Shown: positions 1-8,999, numbered from the stretch's first letter. The stretch is DNA of 64,000 bases from Prevotella melaninogenica (GCF_018128065.1 NZ_CP072360.1:183501-247500), one strand, 5' to 3'. A program made the numbers and translations. Notes: a model not told the origin generated them from the letters alone.

Positions 1-1
1 T

Positions 2-805
2 GCTGAAGTGCAAGGACGTGGGGTAAAGAAAATTCGCGAAGCTGGGATAGAAGTGACCGTGGGTGTATTGGAAAAGGAGTGCTTGGAACTGAACAAACGG
101 TTTATAACTTATAACACACATAAACGACCGTATGTGATATTGAAGTGGGCACAGACAGAAAGTAGACTAACCAACACGCCATTCAACACGCCAGCTGACA
201 CACCATTCAACACACCTGCCAGCCCCTCCCCCTTACCCCTCCCCCATAGGGAGGGGAGTAATCACCGAGATTTCCCTAATGAAGCAAGTATTATAAATGA
301 CAATAAAGATGGTGTAACTACTTGTACTAAAAAATCTTCTGTGGCTTACATTGGCAACTTGCCGGGTAAAGACTATCAGCCGTTGATTATCTCTACACCT
401 TTCACAAAGATGTTAGTACATAAGATGAGGGCGGAGAATGATGCGATTCTCGTTGGGAAAACAACGGAAGAACTGGAACAGCCAAAGTTGACAGTGAGGG
501 AATGGAGTGGTCCAAGTCCTGAGAAGTTAGTGCTGACAAGTCAACCGACAAAAGCTGGAGAATACGCAACACCTGCTGAAGTGCTGTCGCATCTCTATGC
601 TGAAAAGAAGCAAAGTCTCATCGTGGAAGGTGGTACAAAGACCTTACAGAGTTTTCTTGATGCAGGACTATGGGACGAGATACGCATAGAATCTGCACCT
701 TTCACGGTTAACGAAGGTGTAGAAGCTCCAAAACTCCCAGAGAACTTACGTGTTATAAAGATAGAAAAGTACGTTAATACGATTGTAACTTACGAGCGAG
801 AGTAG
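2..805 (+). CDS. ribD: Riboflavin biosynthesis protein RibD, 3' part
   Basis: The reading frame is open from the window edge, so the deaminase domain and true start lie outside. The first visible residues (GRGVKKIREAGIEV) match the end of the RibD deaminase domain, followed by the LNKRFITYNTHKRPYVILKWAQT linker segment and the reductase domain, with MLVHKMRAENDAILVGKTT and a late VEGGTKTLQSFLDAGLWDE block that are characteristic of the NADPH-dependent pyrimidine reductase. RibD acts in the cytoplasm, deaminating and then reducing the pyrimidine intermediate of riboflavin synthesis. Oddly, between KWAQT and the LIISTPFTKMLVHK segment there are about 60 residues of Pro/Thr/Asn-rich low-complexity sequence that the family normally lacks; part of it is encoded by a hairpin repeat seen elsewhere as intergenic DNA. 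The GTG at 8 is internal, not a start. Confidence 0.9.
   Translation, partial: AEVQGRGVKKIREAGIEVTVGVLEKECLELNKRFITYNTHKRPYVILKWAQTESRLTNTPFNTPADTPFNTPASPSPLPLPHREGSNHRDFPNEASIINDNKDGVTTCTKKSSVAYIGNLPGKDYQPLIISTPFTKMLVHKMRAENDAILVGKTTEELEQPKLTVREWSGPSPEKLVLTSQPTKAGEYATPAEVLSHLYAEKKQSLIVEGGTKTLQSFLDAGLWDEIRIESAPFTVNEGVEAPKLPENLRVIKIEKYVNTIVTYERE
176..267 (+). repeat. Hairpin repeat inserted in frame in ribD
   Basis: Two copies of CCATTCAACACRCC (179-192 and 204-217) are followed by a perfect 8-bp hairpin, CCCCTCCC (236-243) with GGGAGGGG (249-256), and the tail GAGGGGAGTAATCACCG. The same hairpin and tail (GAGGGGAGTGATTACCG) occur in non-coding DNA at 51365-51397. The repeat is read through in frame without a stop. 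Confidence 0.75.
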
Positions 806-845
806 GATGAAATGACATCCATACGATACAACAAAACGGCTAAAA

Positions 846-938
846 ACAATTTATCTTCATGAAAAAAAGAATTTCTTTTCATGAAGATAAATATTTATTT
901 TCACGACAAAAAATATTTCTTTTCATGAAAATAATTCG
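846..938. repeat. ~94-bp inverted-repeat element, copy 1
   Basis: A/T-rich element made of spaced TTTTCATGAAAA-like units with one invariant TTTTCACGA unit, ending in CATGAAAATAATTCG. It lies between the convergent ribD and cyuA-like genes. Other copies are at 16749, 24103, 46112 and 56604. Copy 4 shows the full terminal inverted repeat; here the left end is degenerate (CAATTTATCTTCATGAA). Confidence 0.75.
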
Positions 939-971
939 AAAATAAGACTGAGTTGGGGTGTAATAGTCTTT

Positions 972-2261
972 TTAATTACACTTATGTGTCATAATATTCA
1001 ATACCATATCATCGGTAATACACATCGCTTCCTTACCTATACTTGTAAGGTTGCGGATAGACTTATCAACGTCTTCGTCTATAATTCCCTCTGCAGCCGT
1101 TACGTGCTTACCCTCCATTGAAAGCGTTGCAGAAAGGATAGCTGTCGACACACCCGACGAAATCTTTAGTGAACAACTTGGCTTCGCACCATCGCAAATC
1201 ATACCAGTAAGGTTGGCTATCATGTTCTTTACCGAATGGCAGACATTAATATAATCACCTCCCATCAGATAAGTGATACCACAACTGGAACCAATACTTG
1301 CTACAACACAACCACAAAGGGCGGAGAGTGCGCCAAGACTCTGCTTGATATAGATAGCTGTGAGATGACTCAAAGTAAGTGCGCGGATAAGTTCCTCACG
1401 CGTATTCTCATTCTCCTTGGCAAAGACAGCCACAGGATTTGTAGCACAGATGCCCTGATTTCCCGAACCGCTATTGCTCATCACTGGAATCAAAGCACCA
1501 CCCATACGAGCATCACAGGCTGCAGCCGTCTTCGCAATGATATGTGAAAAGATACTATTTCCAAAGATTCCACGACTCAAAGGGCGGTCCATAACCTTAC
1601 CCAAACAATGTCCGTAGTTTCCCTTTGCAGCCTCAGCTGCAGCACGGAGGTTGTATCGCTTTGCCTCAAGGATAAACTCTATTTCATCTACTGGAGAAGT
1701 CGTTGCAAACTCCCACACCGTTTTGAGATTCAGACAGAGTGGGGCTTTTTCAACAGCTGCTGCACATGGTTGCATCTTATCAAGTAGGACAGTACCTTCC
1801 TTCTCTTCAAAGACAATATTCGTATGTGTGCCGCAGATGATAGCTTTCGCATACTTTTCTTCAGCCTTACAAGTGATTTCTATATAGAGTTTCTCTGTGA
1901 TACCGTCTTTCAGTTTGACATCAATTCGATTCTCACTAATAAACTGTTTACCAGCTTCCAACGTATCAGGTGTAAGATCCTTGATAACCTCTAACTGATA
2001 TTCTGACTTACCCACCAAAGCACCGAGGGCAATGGCAATAGGCAAGCCTATCATTCCCGTGCCCGGAATACCAACACCCATAGCATTTTTTAGAATGTTA
2101 GCAGAGAGCAAAACGCTAATCTGCTCGGGTTTCTGACCTAACAACTCCGTAGCACGTGCAGTACACAATGCTACAGCCATTGGCTCTGTACAACCTACGG
2201 CAGGTACCACCTGCTGGTGTATCAACTCGATAATCTGTTCTCTAATGTTCTTCTCAAGCAT
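972..2261 (-). CDS. CyuA-like L-cysteine desulfidase / serine dehydratase alpha family
   Basis: 429 residues, the usual length of the UPF0597 (YhaM/CyuA) family. Visible family hallmarks are VGCTEP at residues 22-27, whose Cys24 corresponds to a proposed iron-sulfur ligand, a central SNSGSGNQGICATNPV glycine-rich block, a CGCVVASIGSSCGITYL segment and a late MICDGAKPSCSLKISSG block rich in conserved Cys. Characterised members are oxygen-sensitive 4Fe-4S enzymes that break L-cysteine into pyruvate, ammonia and sulfide, which would suit an anaerobe. The protein has no signal peptide and should be cytoplasmic. It stands alone on its strand, with the next gene upstream 78 bases or more away. Substrate (cysteine or serine) is inferred from family only. 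Confidence 0.85.
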   Translation of the reverse strand: MLEKNIREQIIELIHQQVVPAVGCTEPMAVALCTARATELLGQKPEQISVLLSANILKNAMGVGIPGTGMIGLPIAIALGALVGKSEYQLEVIKDLTPDTLEAGKQFISENRIDVKLKDGITEKLYIEITCKAEEKYAKAIICGTHTNIVFEEKEGTVLLDKMQPCAAAVEKAPLCLNLKTVWEFATTSPVDEIEFILEAKRYNLRAAAEAAKGNYGHCLGKVMDRPLSRGIFGNSIFSHIIAKTAAACDARMGGALIPVMSNSGSGNQGICATNPVAVFAKENENTREELIRALTLSHLTAIYIKQSLGALSALCGCVVASIGSSCGITYLMGGDYINVCHSVKNMIANLTGMICDGAKPSCSLKISSGVSTAILSATLSMEGKHVTAAEGIIDEDVDKSIRNLTSIGKEAMCITDDMVLNIMTHKCN

Positions 2262-2338
2262 AATGATTGGTTTAGGTTTAGCCTGATATTATGACCATAA
2301 CAAAAGAATATTCTTTGTATTCTCGCTCTCAGACATTA

Positions 2339-2749
2339 CTATCCTTGAGAGAGTATGTTATCTAACTCTTGTCGCATAGCCTCCATCTTTTGATGTCGGT
2401 CGATAGAGAATGTTGAGCCATTCGCCTCAACATAATCAAATAAAGCGTATGCCTTCTCCTGTAAGATTTGGCGCAAAGGTTGCCCTTTATAGCTTGCCTC
2501 AGCATGTAACAACTCTGCAACCATGTTTATTTTATCTATCCGCTCAGCCTCATTCCACTGTTCCTTAGCGTATTTCAACAGCTCGTCAACGGAGAGATTA
2601 CGTAAATCATCATACTCTCCAACGTACTGTCTATAAAGGTCTTTCAAGTCATTATCTCGCTTCAAGTCATCGTCTTTCTTTGTTAGAAAGCGCGAAATAG
2701 CAGCATTGAATTCCTCTATCAAACGAATAAAATAATCTCGTTGTAACAT
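2339..2749 (-). CDS. Conserved small protein of unknown function
   Basis: 136 residues starting MLQRDYFIRLIEEFNAAISRF. A longer reading (from 2824) would add 25 hydrophobic residues that look like translated leader, so the start at 2749 is preferred. The sequence is strongly helical and charged, with no signal peptide, membrane segment or recognisable catalytic motif. The opening MLQ.DY..RLIEEF resembles small uncharacterised proteins of the DUF6483 type found in anaerobes, but that is a memory-based match. It sits between the cyuA-like gene and the helicase, all on the minus strand, and may be cotranscribed with the helicase upstream of it. Confidence 0.7.
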   Translation of the reverse strand: MLQRDYFIRLIEEFNAAISRFLTKKDDDLKRDNDLKDLYRQYVGEYDDLRNLSVDELLKYAKEQWNEAERIDKINMVAELLHAEASYKGQPLRQILQEKAYALFDYVEANGSTFSIDRHQKMEAMRQELDNILSQG

Positions 2750-2904
2750 AGTAGATTTCCTTTTATGACACAAAAGTAAATAAAAAAATGATATAAATCC
2801 ACTTTTCTGTGTGTAATTAAACAAAAAATATTTTAGGATTAGGCTTATAAAGAATTAGCCTAATTAGCCTAATAAGGTCAATTGGGCTAATAGAACAGAC
2901 ACTT

Positions 2905-4875
2905 TTAGGACTGCGAAAGACTCTCCCACAGCTTCTTATAATATTCGTGTTTGATCATTGTTTGAACATTACCAAGTATTATCAGCTTCATTCGGGCACG
3001 TGTTATAGCCACATTCATACGGCGTAAGTCACGTAAAAACCCTATCTGACCATCATCGTTGGAACGCACAAGAGAAATAAGAATCACGTCGCGTTCCTGT
3101 CCTTGGAAGCCATCAACGGTGTTCACACTGATAAGACTTCGATAAGGCTTAAAGAACTCTCGCTTCTTTATCAGACTGCGAAGATACTGCACTTGAGCAC
3201 GATAAGGAGAAATAACTCCCACGTCTATCCGTTCTTCCAACACTCTATGCTTGCCTATCTTTGTGAAATAATCCTTTAAAGTCTTGAGTGTTAGCTCTGC
3301 TTCTCCTTTGTTAATACGACCAAAAGAAGAGCCAACGAACTGTTCGTGGAAGGCATTTTCCTTTTCGTTATTTGACTGAGAAGGACCTGAATTAGCGTTA
3401 CTTTCCGTCAAATCATACGATGAAACGACCGCTTCATCTGACGTATCAATCCATACCATTGGATTGTCATAATCGAGAATGCCACGATATTTAATCTGCG
3501 GAGCTGTTTCTACCTGCCCTCCATAGAACCAATCAGACGAGAAGCGCATAATCTCTTCATTCATACGATACTGTACTTTTAACAGCGTAACAACCTCTGG
3601 CTTGTTCTCAACAATGCGTTCCATCAGTGTCTTACCTAAGCCTCCACGCAGCGCAGCAATGCTTTTTACAGTCGGAGGAAGTTGGCAATGGTCACCCGCA
3701 AAGATGACCCTTGAAGCTCTACGAATAGCTATCCAACAGGCTGCTTCAAGGGCTTGTGCAGCCTCATCAATGAACAAAGTCGTAAATTTCTGACCTTCCA
3801 TTATCCTACTGTTAGCTCCAACAAGGGTGGAAGCAACGACACGTGCCTCTCCAAACAGTTCTGCATTGATACGTATTTCAAGCTCAGTGGCACGGCTCTT
3901 CAGTCTGTCCATCTTCTGATGATAGCTTTCAGAACCTTTCTTTCTGTTGTTTCTTAGTTCACGAATAGCCTTCCGAATCGACCACAACTGAGGGTAATCA
4001 GGATGCGCTTCAAACTTTCGTTCGTATGTGAAACCAAGCATCTTATCATTCACTCGGGTAGGATTACCAATGCGAAGAACATTGATGCCACGGTCAACAA
4101 GCTTCTCACAAATCCAGTCAACAGCCATATTACTCTGCGCACAGACCATCACCTGACTCTCTCGCATCAGTGTTTCGTTGATAGCTTCGACCAATGTTGT
4201 CGTCTTTCCTGTTCCCGGTGGACCATGAACAACAGCCACATCCTTTGCCCATAACACCTCATTAACAGCCTTTTCCTGTGTTGGATTCAGCCAAGGTAAT
4301 CGAATGGGAGCAAAGGAGAACTTCTCAACCTTTTGTCGTGAATAGAACAAGTCACGAAGATGAGCCAGCCTATTTCCTTTTGCTTTCATGGTACGGTCCA
4401 ACGCATCGAACATCATCTGATAGCTCGTTTCATCAAAACCTAACTGGCAACCAATCTGCTCGGAAGCAGATTGAAGGTCTAACAACGGAACAGAGTCAGG
4501 GACAGCAACAATCATTCTATCGCCTTCCACATACGAAACAGTACCTGTAAAACCATAGTATTTCAGCTGAACAGCCTTATTAGGAGTCCCCTTCTCCGTC
4601 TCAATAAACTTAAAGAAAAGAAGCGGACGACCACTTTCAAAGTTATGTTCAATATCCCCATCTTGTGTACGAAACACCTCAATGCACAGTTGGTTGAGTC
4701 CATTATAAAACCGTTTGCCCACTCTTAACGGAAACCATGCATCCCCTCGCTTCACCTTCCGCTGCATACCAGCAGCCTCTGTCTGCTTTCTAAAGGCTTC
4801 TTTCTCAGCATAATACTCCATTTGAAGCAGTAAACGCTGTCGTTGTAAGAGTTGGATTGGACTTTCCTGAAGCAT
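2905..4875 (-). CDS. UPF1/IGHMBP2-like superfamily 1 helicase
   Basis: 656-residue SF1 helicase of the AAA_11/AAA_12 type. In order: an N-terminal region with a beta-barrel-like insert (about 40-130), Walker A GPPGTGKT at 218-225, the Q-like and Ia region VMVCAQSNMAVD, Walker B FIDEAAQALEAA, motif III AGDHCQLPPTVKS, motif IV/Va VQYRMNEEIM and VNTVDGFQGQERDVILISLV, and motif VI RMNVAITRARMKLIILGN. All ATPase motifs are intact, so it should be an active nucleic-acid translocase in the cytoplasm. Bacterial relatives are little studied. The start codon directly abuts a 110-bp tandem repeat array, so its promoter must lie in or beyond the array. Confidence 0.93.
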   Translation of the reverse strand: MLQESPIQLLQRQRLLLQMEYYAEKEAFRKQTEAAGMQRKVKRGDAWFPLRVGKRFYNGLNQLCIEVFRTQDGDIEHNFESGRPLLFFKFIETEKGTPNKAVQLKYYGFTGTVSYVEGDRMIVAVPDSVPLLDLQSASEQIGCQLGFDETSYQMMFDALDRTMKAKGNRLAHLRDLFYSRQKVEKFSFAPIRLPWLNPTQEKAVNEVLWAKDVAVVHGPPGTGKTTTLVEAINETLMRESQVMVCAQSNMAVDWICEKLVDRGINVLRIGNPTRVNDKMLGFTYERKFEAHPDYPQLWSIRKAIRELRNNRKKGSESYHQKMDRLKSRATELEIRINAELFGEARVVASTLVGANSRIMEGQKFTTLFIDEAAQALEAACWIAIRRASRVIFAGDHCQLPPTVKSIAALRGGLGKTLMERIVENKPEVVTLLKVQYRMNEEIMRFSSDWFYGGQVETAPQIKYRGILDYDNPMVWIDTSDEAVVSSYDLTESNANSGPSQSNNEKENAFHEQFVGSSFGRINKGEAELTLKTLKDYFTKIGKHRVLEERIDVGVISPYRAQVQYLRSLIKKREFFKPYRSLISVNTVDGFQGQERDVILISLVRSNDDGQIGFLRDLRRMNVAITRARMKLIILGNVQTMIKHEYYKKLWESLSQS

Positions 4876-5205
4876 ATCTTTTTATAGTTGACGAGTTTAC
4901 AAGTTTACAAGTTGACGAGTTGTTTGTAAATAATTAAAATGAGATTATATATAAATAAAAGCACAGTTTACACCATGATAATAATATCTTTTTATAGTTG
5001 ACGAGTTTACAAGTTTACAAGTTGACGAGTTGTTTGTAAATAATTAAAATGAGATTATATATAAATAAAAGCACAGTTTACACCATGATAATAATATCTT
5101 TTTATAGTTGACGAGTTTACAAGTTGACAAGTTAACGAGTTGTTTGTAAATGATTAAAATGAGATTATACACAAACAGAATCACACTTTACACACTAAGT
5201 ATAAA
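4876..5205. repeat. 110-bp tandem repeat, three copies
   Basis: Units begin at 4876, 4986 and 5096. The first two are identical by eye, the third diverges after about 60 bases. Each holds nested short repeats of the type GAGTTTACAAGTTGACGAG. The array fills the whole space between the helicase start and the 3' end of the Fic gene. Confidence 0.9.
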
Positions 5206-5218
5206 AAGGTACAGAACA

Positions 5219-6070
5219 CTAAAAGAAGAACATCTTACGACTATTCTGCTTCTTCTGTGCCAAAGCATATTCCATCTGCTTTGTAGCTGCCTTAAAAAAG
5301 AAAGCAATAAGATGTTTATCCGTCCCTTCCGTTCGTATAGTTCGCAAAGCAGCGATATACTCCTGACGATCTTCTTTCTGTATAATCAGTTCAGGATAAC
5401 CATGACGTAGCAAGATGAAGTTGGACAACAACCTACCTGTTCTCCCATTCCCATCACTGAAAGGGTGTAAGTATTCGAAGAAACCATGGAACCGAGCAGA
5501 AAGCACCATAGGGTGAAGTTCTCCACGCTTCATCATCTCTGCTGTTGAAGACATCAGTCGTGGCACCTGCGCCACCAGTCCTTCATGTTCGCCAAAAACC
5601 GTATCACCAGCTGCCATATCTACCGTTGTAAACTCCCCAGGTACGGCATCTGCCTGCTTATAGGTGAGCGTACGAAGTGTTACCAACCTATTGATGGTCT
5701 TCAATAGTTCGACATCAAAAGGGTAATCTAAATGATTATGCATCCATTCATATGCTGCAAAGTGGTCTGCCATCTCCTGACACTCCAACAAAGACTTACC
5801 AACTGGATGATAGCCTAACCTTTCTTCAAACAGACAACGTGTATCATCCACTGAGAAAGAAGACCCTTCTATACCACAGCTATGGCAGGAAAAAAGGATT
5901 TCAGAATACTCTCTAAACGCCTTCTTTCCCATTGGCAACACTATCTTTTCTTGATACTCTGCTACCAACTCATCATATCTTGTTATCTCTGTTTCAAACA
6001 CGTTACAAATATAATACTTTTTATCTAATATCCATTCTACAACGAATAAAAAACAGGAAGGACTTAACAA
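5219..6070 (-). CDS. Fic family protein (AMPylase type, class II)
   Basis: 283 residues. The Fic active-site loop HPFSDGNGRTGR (202-213) is complete, including catalytic His202 and the phosphate-binding Gly/Arg residues. An inhibitory motif of the (S/T)xxxE(G/N) form, SCGIEG at 64-69, lies before the Fic core, which marks a class II self-inhibited Fic enzyme; such proteins usually transfer AMP from ATP to a protein target. No DNA-binding domain is evident. The stop of the upstream lipoprotein overlaps this start by 7 bases, so they look like one operon. However, a good TATATTTG promoter box lies inside the first codons (6006-6013) and GTG at 6001 could be a second start, giving a protein 23 residues shorter. 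Confidence 0.88.
   Translation of the reverse strand: MLSPSCFLFVVEWILDKKYYICNVFETEITRYDELVAEYQEKIVLPMGKKAFREYSEILFSCHSCGIEGSSFSVDDTRCLFEERLGYHPVGKSLLECQEMADHFAAYEWMHNHLDYPFDVELLKTINRLVTLRTLTYKQADAVPGEFTTVDMAAGDTVFGEHEGLVAQVPRLMSSTAEMMKRGELHPMVLSARFHGFFEYLHPFSDGNGRTGRLLSNFILLRHGYPELIIQKEDRQEYIAALRTIRTEGTDKHLIAFFFKAATKQMEYALAQKKQNSRKMFFF
6006..6013 (-). promoter_or_regulatory. Possible internal promoter -7 box for the Fic gene
   Basis: TATATTTG on the minus strand matches the Bacteroidota -7 consensus and lies inside the first 22 codons of the longest Fic reading frame. If used, translation would begin at GTG 6001 or later. Confidence 0.45.
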
Positions 6071-6819
6071 CTGAAGTCATCCTCTATCTCTGCGACTTTA
6101 CCTATTTGCAAACCAGGAGGCGCACAAGATGATAAGAACAAGGCAACACGGAGTTCCTCATAATCTGTAGGTAAGGAAAGAACAAGGTCTAACTTCCCAT
6201 CTCCATCCAAGTCACCAGCAAACAAAAGTGCAAAACTTGCTGCATCGACCCTTGCTTCCCTAACTATTCGTTCCCCATTCAGCAATAATGTATAGTTCTT
6301 TAATTGGCTTTCTCCCTGCGCCCTTGCCTCTAACTTGTAATGCTTTCCTGCAAAAGTAAAATTCCTTACAGAGCCTGGTTCCAGATAAGTACTGTCTGAA
6401 AATGCAATATCAGCAATCTTAACTTTCCCCTTCTTTATTGGCAACTGATTGACAAACAATATCGTATTTCGCTTTTCTGCCAAGTATGTTGGAATAGTAC
6501 TTGAGCACATATCCTCTCTCCTTTCAATACCATACCGAGCTTTACCAACATAATAATCCTTCCCATCTTTATAGAGTTCAACCCAATTTCGGTTGATTAT
6601 CGTATCTGGATTACACAAACGATAATTAAAAGGAACAAGAATCTTATATGTTAGTGGCTGCTTCTTTGCAACCTTAACACTATCAACCTTCTTCACAGGC
6701 ACACTATCTTCCTGCTGTACAGACGACTCCTGCGCTTGACTTACAGGCTTCTTATCGGTACAAGAAAGAAGTATCATACAAAGACTCAGCAAAAAGACAA
6801 GGGACTTAACTTTCTTCAT
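6064..6819 (-). CDS. Lipoprotein with FG-GAP-like motif, function unknown
   Basis: Start chosen at MKKVKSLVFLLSLCMILLSC, nine codons inside the longest frame, because it gives a classic lipoprotein signal with lipobox LLSC; a TATTTTTG promoter box sits about 55 bases upstream. The mature 230-residue protein has a Ser/Gln/Val-rich linker, then a beta-rich domain ending in GDLDGDGKLDLVLSLP, the calcium-binding loop pattern of FG-GAP/VCBS repeats, and a final SC. No enzyme motif is recognised. It is the first gene of a likely two-gene unit with the Fic gene, but it would be exported while Fic stays in the cytoplasm, so a shared job is uncertain. Confidence 0.8.
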   Translation of the reverse strand: MKKVKSLVFLLSLCMILLSCTDKKPVSQAQESSVQQEDSVPVKKVDSVKVAKKQPLTYKILVPFNYRLCNPDTIINRNWVELYKDGKDYYVGKARYGIERREDMCSSTIPTYLAEKRNTILFVNQLPIKKGKVKIADIAFSDSTYLEPGSVRNFTFAGKHYKLEARAQGESQLKNYTLLLNGERIVREARVDAASFALLFAGDLDGDGKLDLVLSLPTDYEELRVALFLSSCAPPGLQIGKVAEIEDDFSC

Positions 6820-6872
6820 AATCACATGTTTATCGCCTTTCAGCAAACACTATCATCATATATCACACGCTG

Positions 6873-6880
6873 CAAAAATA
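6873..6880 (-). promoter_or_regulatory. Promoter -7 box for the lipoprotein gene
   Basis: TATTTTTG on the minus strand, about 55 bases before the chosen start at 6819; supports the shorter start. Confidence 0.55.
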
Positions 6881-7019
6881 ATACTTTTCCCTCTATATTC
6901 CAACCTTGAACACTATAAAAGACACAATAGTATTAACTATATATGGGTATTTTGCACCATAACTCCACCTATTTACCTTTTTTATCCTAACTTCTTACAC
7001 CACTTCCACGAATATTTAC

Positions 7020-7027
7020 TATTTTTG
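7020..7027 (+). promoter_or_regulatory. Promoter -7 box for the dipeptidase gene
   Basis: TATTTTTG, 40 bases before the ATG at 7068. Confidence 0.6.
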
Positions 7028-7067
7028 TCATCAATAATTAACAATAAGAACTAAGACTTTTAAGCTT

Positions 7068-8510
7068 ATGAAAACAAACAAAGTGCAAATTGAGCACAAA
7101 CTCCCTTCAGAGTGTACAACCATCATCATTGGTCAAGAACAGACTGCTGATGGTTCTATGATAGTAGCGCGTTCAGAGGACTGGGACGCTATGGAAGCTA
7201 AGAACTACGAGATATTTGAGGGTACAGACAATGGTCCACGTGAGTTCGTTGCAAAGGATAGCCCTTTCCGTTGCGAACTCCCAGAGAAGGCTTTAGGCTA
7301 TTCTGCCCTTTCTCCGTATAATCTTCACGGTCATTGGGGCAGTGCTGGTTTCAACACAGCAGGCGTAGGAATGAGCGCTACGGAGAGTATCTTCAGTAGT
7401 GACGAGGTGTTGAAACATGACCCATTGGTCGAGAATGGTGTGGCAGAGAACTCTGTCTTCAACATTACCCTACCTTACGTCCACACCGCCCGCGAAGGTG
7501 TTGAGCGTTTGGGTATGCTCATTGAGAAACATGGTATTGCTGAAGGCTTCGGCATTGGCTTTGTAGATAGCAAGGAAATATGGTACTTGGAGACAGCTTG
7601 CGGCCATCGTTGGTTGGCTTGCCGTATGCCAAAAGATCAGTATTTCGTAACTGGTAACCAGAGCCGTTTCCGCACCTACGACCCTAATGATAAAGAGAAT
7701 TACCTCGCATCAGCCGACTTGATTGAGTTTGCTGAGAAGCATGGACTTTACAATCCTGCACAGGGTGCCTTTGATTTCCATGAGGCTTACGCACGTGATA
7801 TCAAACTCGACACTACCTATAACTACCCACGTGTATGGGGTTTGCAGCAGTTCTTCTCTCCAGAGATCAAGAATGACGTAACAAAGAACACCTTCCCTGT
7901 CTTTGCCAAGGCTGCTCATAAGGTCACACTGACCGAACTCCGCACGGCATTCCGTTTCCACTACGACAATACGGAGCACGACCCTTATCTCAATTGTAAT
8001 CCAAAGGAACCTTATCGTCCGGTTTCTATCTTCCGTACCACACAGACCCACCTCTTACAGGTACGCCCTGAACTGCCACAAGCTATCGGTTGTGTCAACT
8101 ATGTTGCAATGGGTATGGCTGACCTTGGTGTGTTCCTCCCACTCTATCAGGGCATCACTTCCTATCCAGAGGCATACACAAAGGGTAATGGTGAGTCAAG
8201 TGCTGACTCTGCTTATTGGAAGTTCCGTAAGGTGATGGCATTGGGTATGACCAACTACAACAAGTATGCTCCTATCATCAAGGAGGCGTATGCAAAGTTT
8301 GAAGCTGAGACCGACCAGCGTCAACGTGAGATGGAAGAGGAGTATCTTCGCATCTACAAGACCCAACCTCTTCATGCAAAGGACATGTTGCAGGAGTTCT
8401 CTGACAAGATTCTTAATAGTGCACTCGACCTTGCAGACTGCCTACAAGAGAAGCTCTTTACGCTAATGACACAAGATATTCAACAGGAGTATCTCTTCCA
8501 CGGAGCATAA
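7068..8510 (+). CDS. C69 family dipeptidase (PepD-like)
   Basis: 480 residues, normal for the C69 (formerly U34) Ntn-hydrolase family. The signature is near the N terminus: ECTTIIIGQEQTADGSMIVARSEDWD-type sequence in which Cys16 is the expected nucleophile, exposed after removal of the preceding residues. Later conserved parts are HGHWGSAGFNTAGVGMSATESIFS and YLETACGHRWLACRMPKDQYFVTGNQ-type sequence. The family cleaves dipeptides with broad specificity, fitting a peptide-fermenting anaerobe. There is no secretion signal, so a cytoplasmic location is likely. The codon usage resembles a well-expressed gene (few rare codons). It is monocistronic, with its own promoter and a structured downstream region. 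Confidence 0.92.
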   Translation: MKTNKVQIEHKLPSECTTIIIGQEQTADGSMIVARSEDWDAMEAKNYEIFEGTDNGPREFVAKDSPFRCELPEKALGYSALSPYNLHGHWGSAGFNTAGVGMSATESIFSSDEVLKHDPLVENGVAENSVFNITLPYVHTAREGVERLGMLIEKHGIAEGFGIGFVDSKEIWYLETACGHRWLACRMPKDQYFVTGNQSRFRTYDPNDKENYLASADLIEFAEKHGLYNPAQGAFDFHEAYARDIKLDTTYNYPRVWGLQQFFSPEIKNDVTKNTFPVFAKAAHKVTLTELRTAFRFHYDNTEHDPYLNCNPKEPYRPVSIFRTTQTHLLQVRPELPQAIGCVNYVAMGMADLGVFLPLYQGITSYPEAYTKGNGESSADSAYWKFRKVMALGMTNYNKYAPIIKEAYAKFEAETDQRQREMEEEYLRIYKTQPLHAKDMLQEFSDKILNSALDLADCLQEKLFTLMTQDIQQEYLFHGA

Positions 8511-8537
8511 AAGTTAGTTTAACAAGTGTTATATAGG

Positions 8538-8594
8538 GGTAATAAGGACTTATGGGCATCTGGTAAACCATCGCCCTATAACCTCTTTATTACC
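8538..8594. other. Nested hairpin downstream of the dipeptidase gene
   Basis: GGTAATAA (8538-8545) pairs with TTATTACC (8587-8594), and inside it TATGGGC (8551-8557) pairs with GCCCTATA (8573-8580). There is no T-run after it, so it may stabilise the 3' end or be part of a structured RNA rather than a simple terminator. Confidence 0.5.
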
Positions 8595-8662
8595 ATCTTC
8601 AACCAATGTGTTTATGCCCATTACTTGTAATGATGGTGAAGTTCACGTTCTGTACTGAGGCT

Positions 8663-8716
8663 GAACACAATGTGTGCAAAGGCTTAACACCATATGTGTT
8701 AAGGCTTAACACCATG
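8663..8716. repeat. Short degenerate repeat, AACACCATGTG type
   Basis: Three close copies of a motif like AACACCATATGTG with AAGGCTT between them. A similar run (CACCATGTGTGCCAAGGCTC) occurs at about 63622-63650. Lies in the 554-base non-coding stretch before tRNA-Arg. Confidence 0.55.
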
Positions 8717-8840
8717 TAAAAAGATACGAGGTTGAAGTCTGCTTACTATCAGAAAAGAACTATGCAGACTAAAACAAAGCACTGAAAGTAAGTAGATTGT
8801 ATCCCTAAATGCAACACTTATGATTATTGAGTAGGTACAA

Positions 8841-8893
8841 ATTGTCCATCAACGTTTCATTATCAGGAACTTTGATGGGCAATTTCTTTTTCA
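8841..8893 (+). terminator. Strong intrinsic terminator-like hairpin
   Basis: ATTGTCCATCAACGTTTC (8841-8858) pairs with GGAACTTTGATGGGCAAT (8866-8883) at 17 of 18 positions counting G-U pairs, and is followed by TTTCTTTTTC. It ends some transcript on the plus strand, 330 bases after the dipeptidase stop, with no gene between. Confidence 0.65.
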
Positions 8894-8999
8894 TCACAGA
8901 GTTACATAAGGGTTCAAAAATCTCATATCATTCTATGGTCTTCAGATAAGGTAAAGGTAAAAAAACTATCGTTTCACAACGTATATAACTTTTTTTTTC

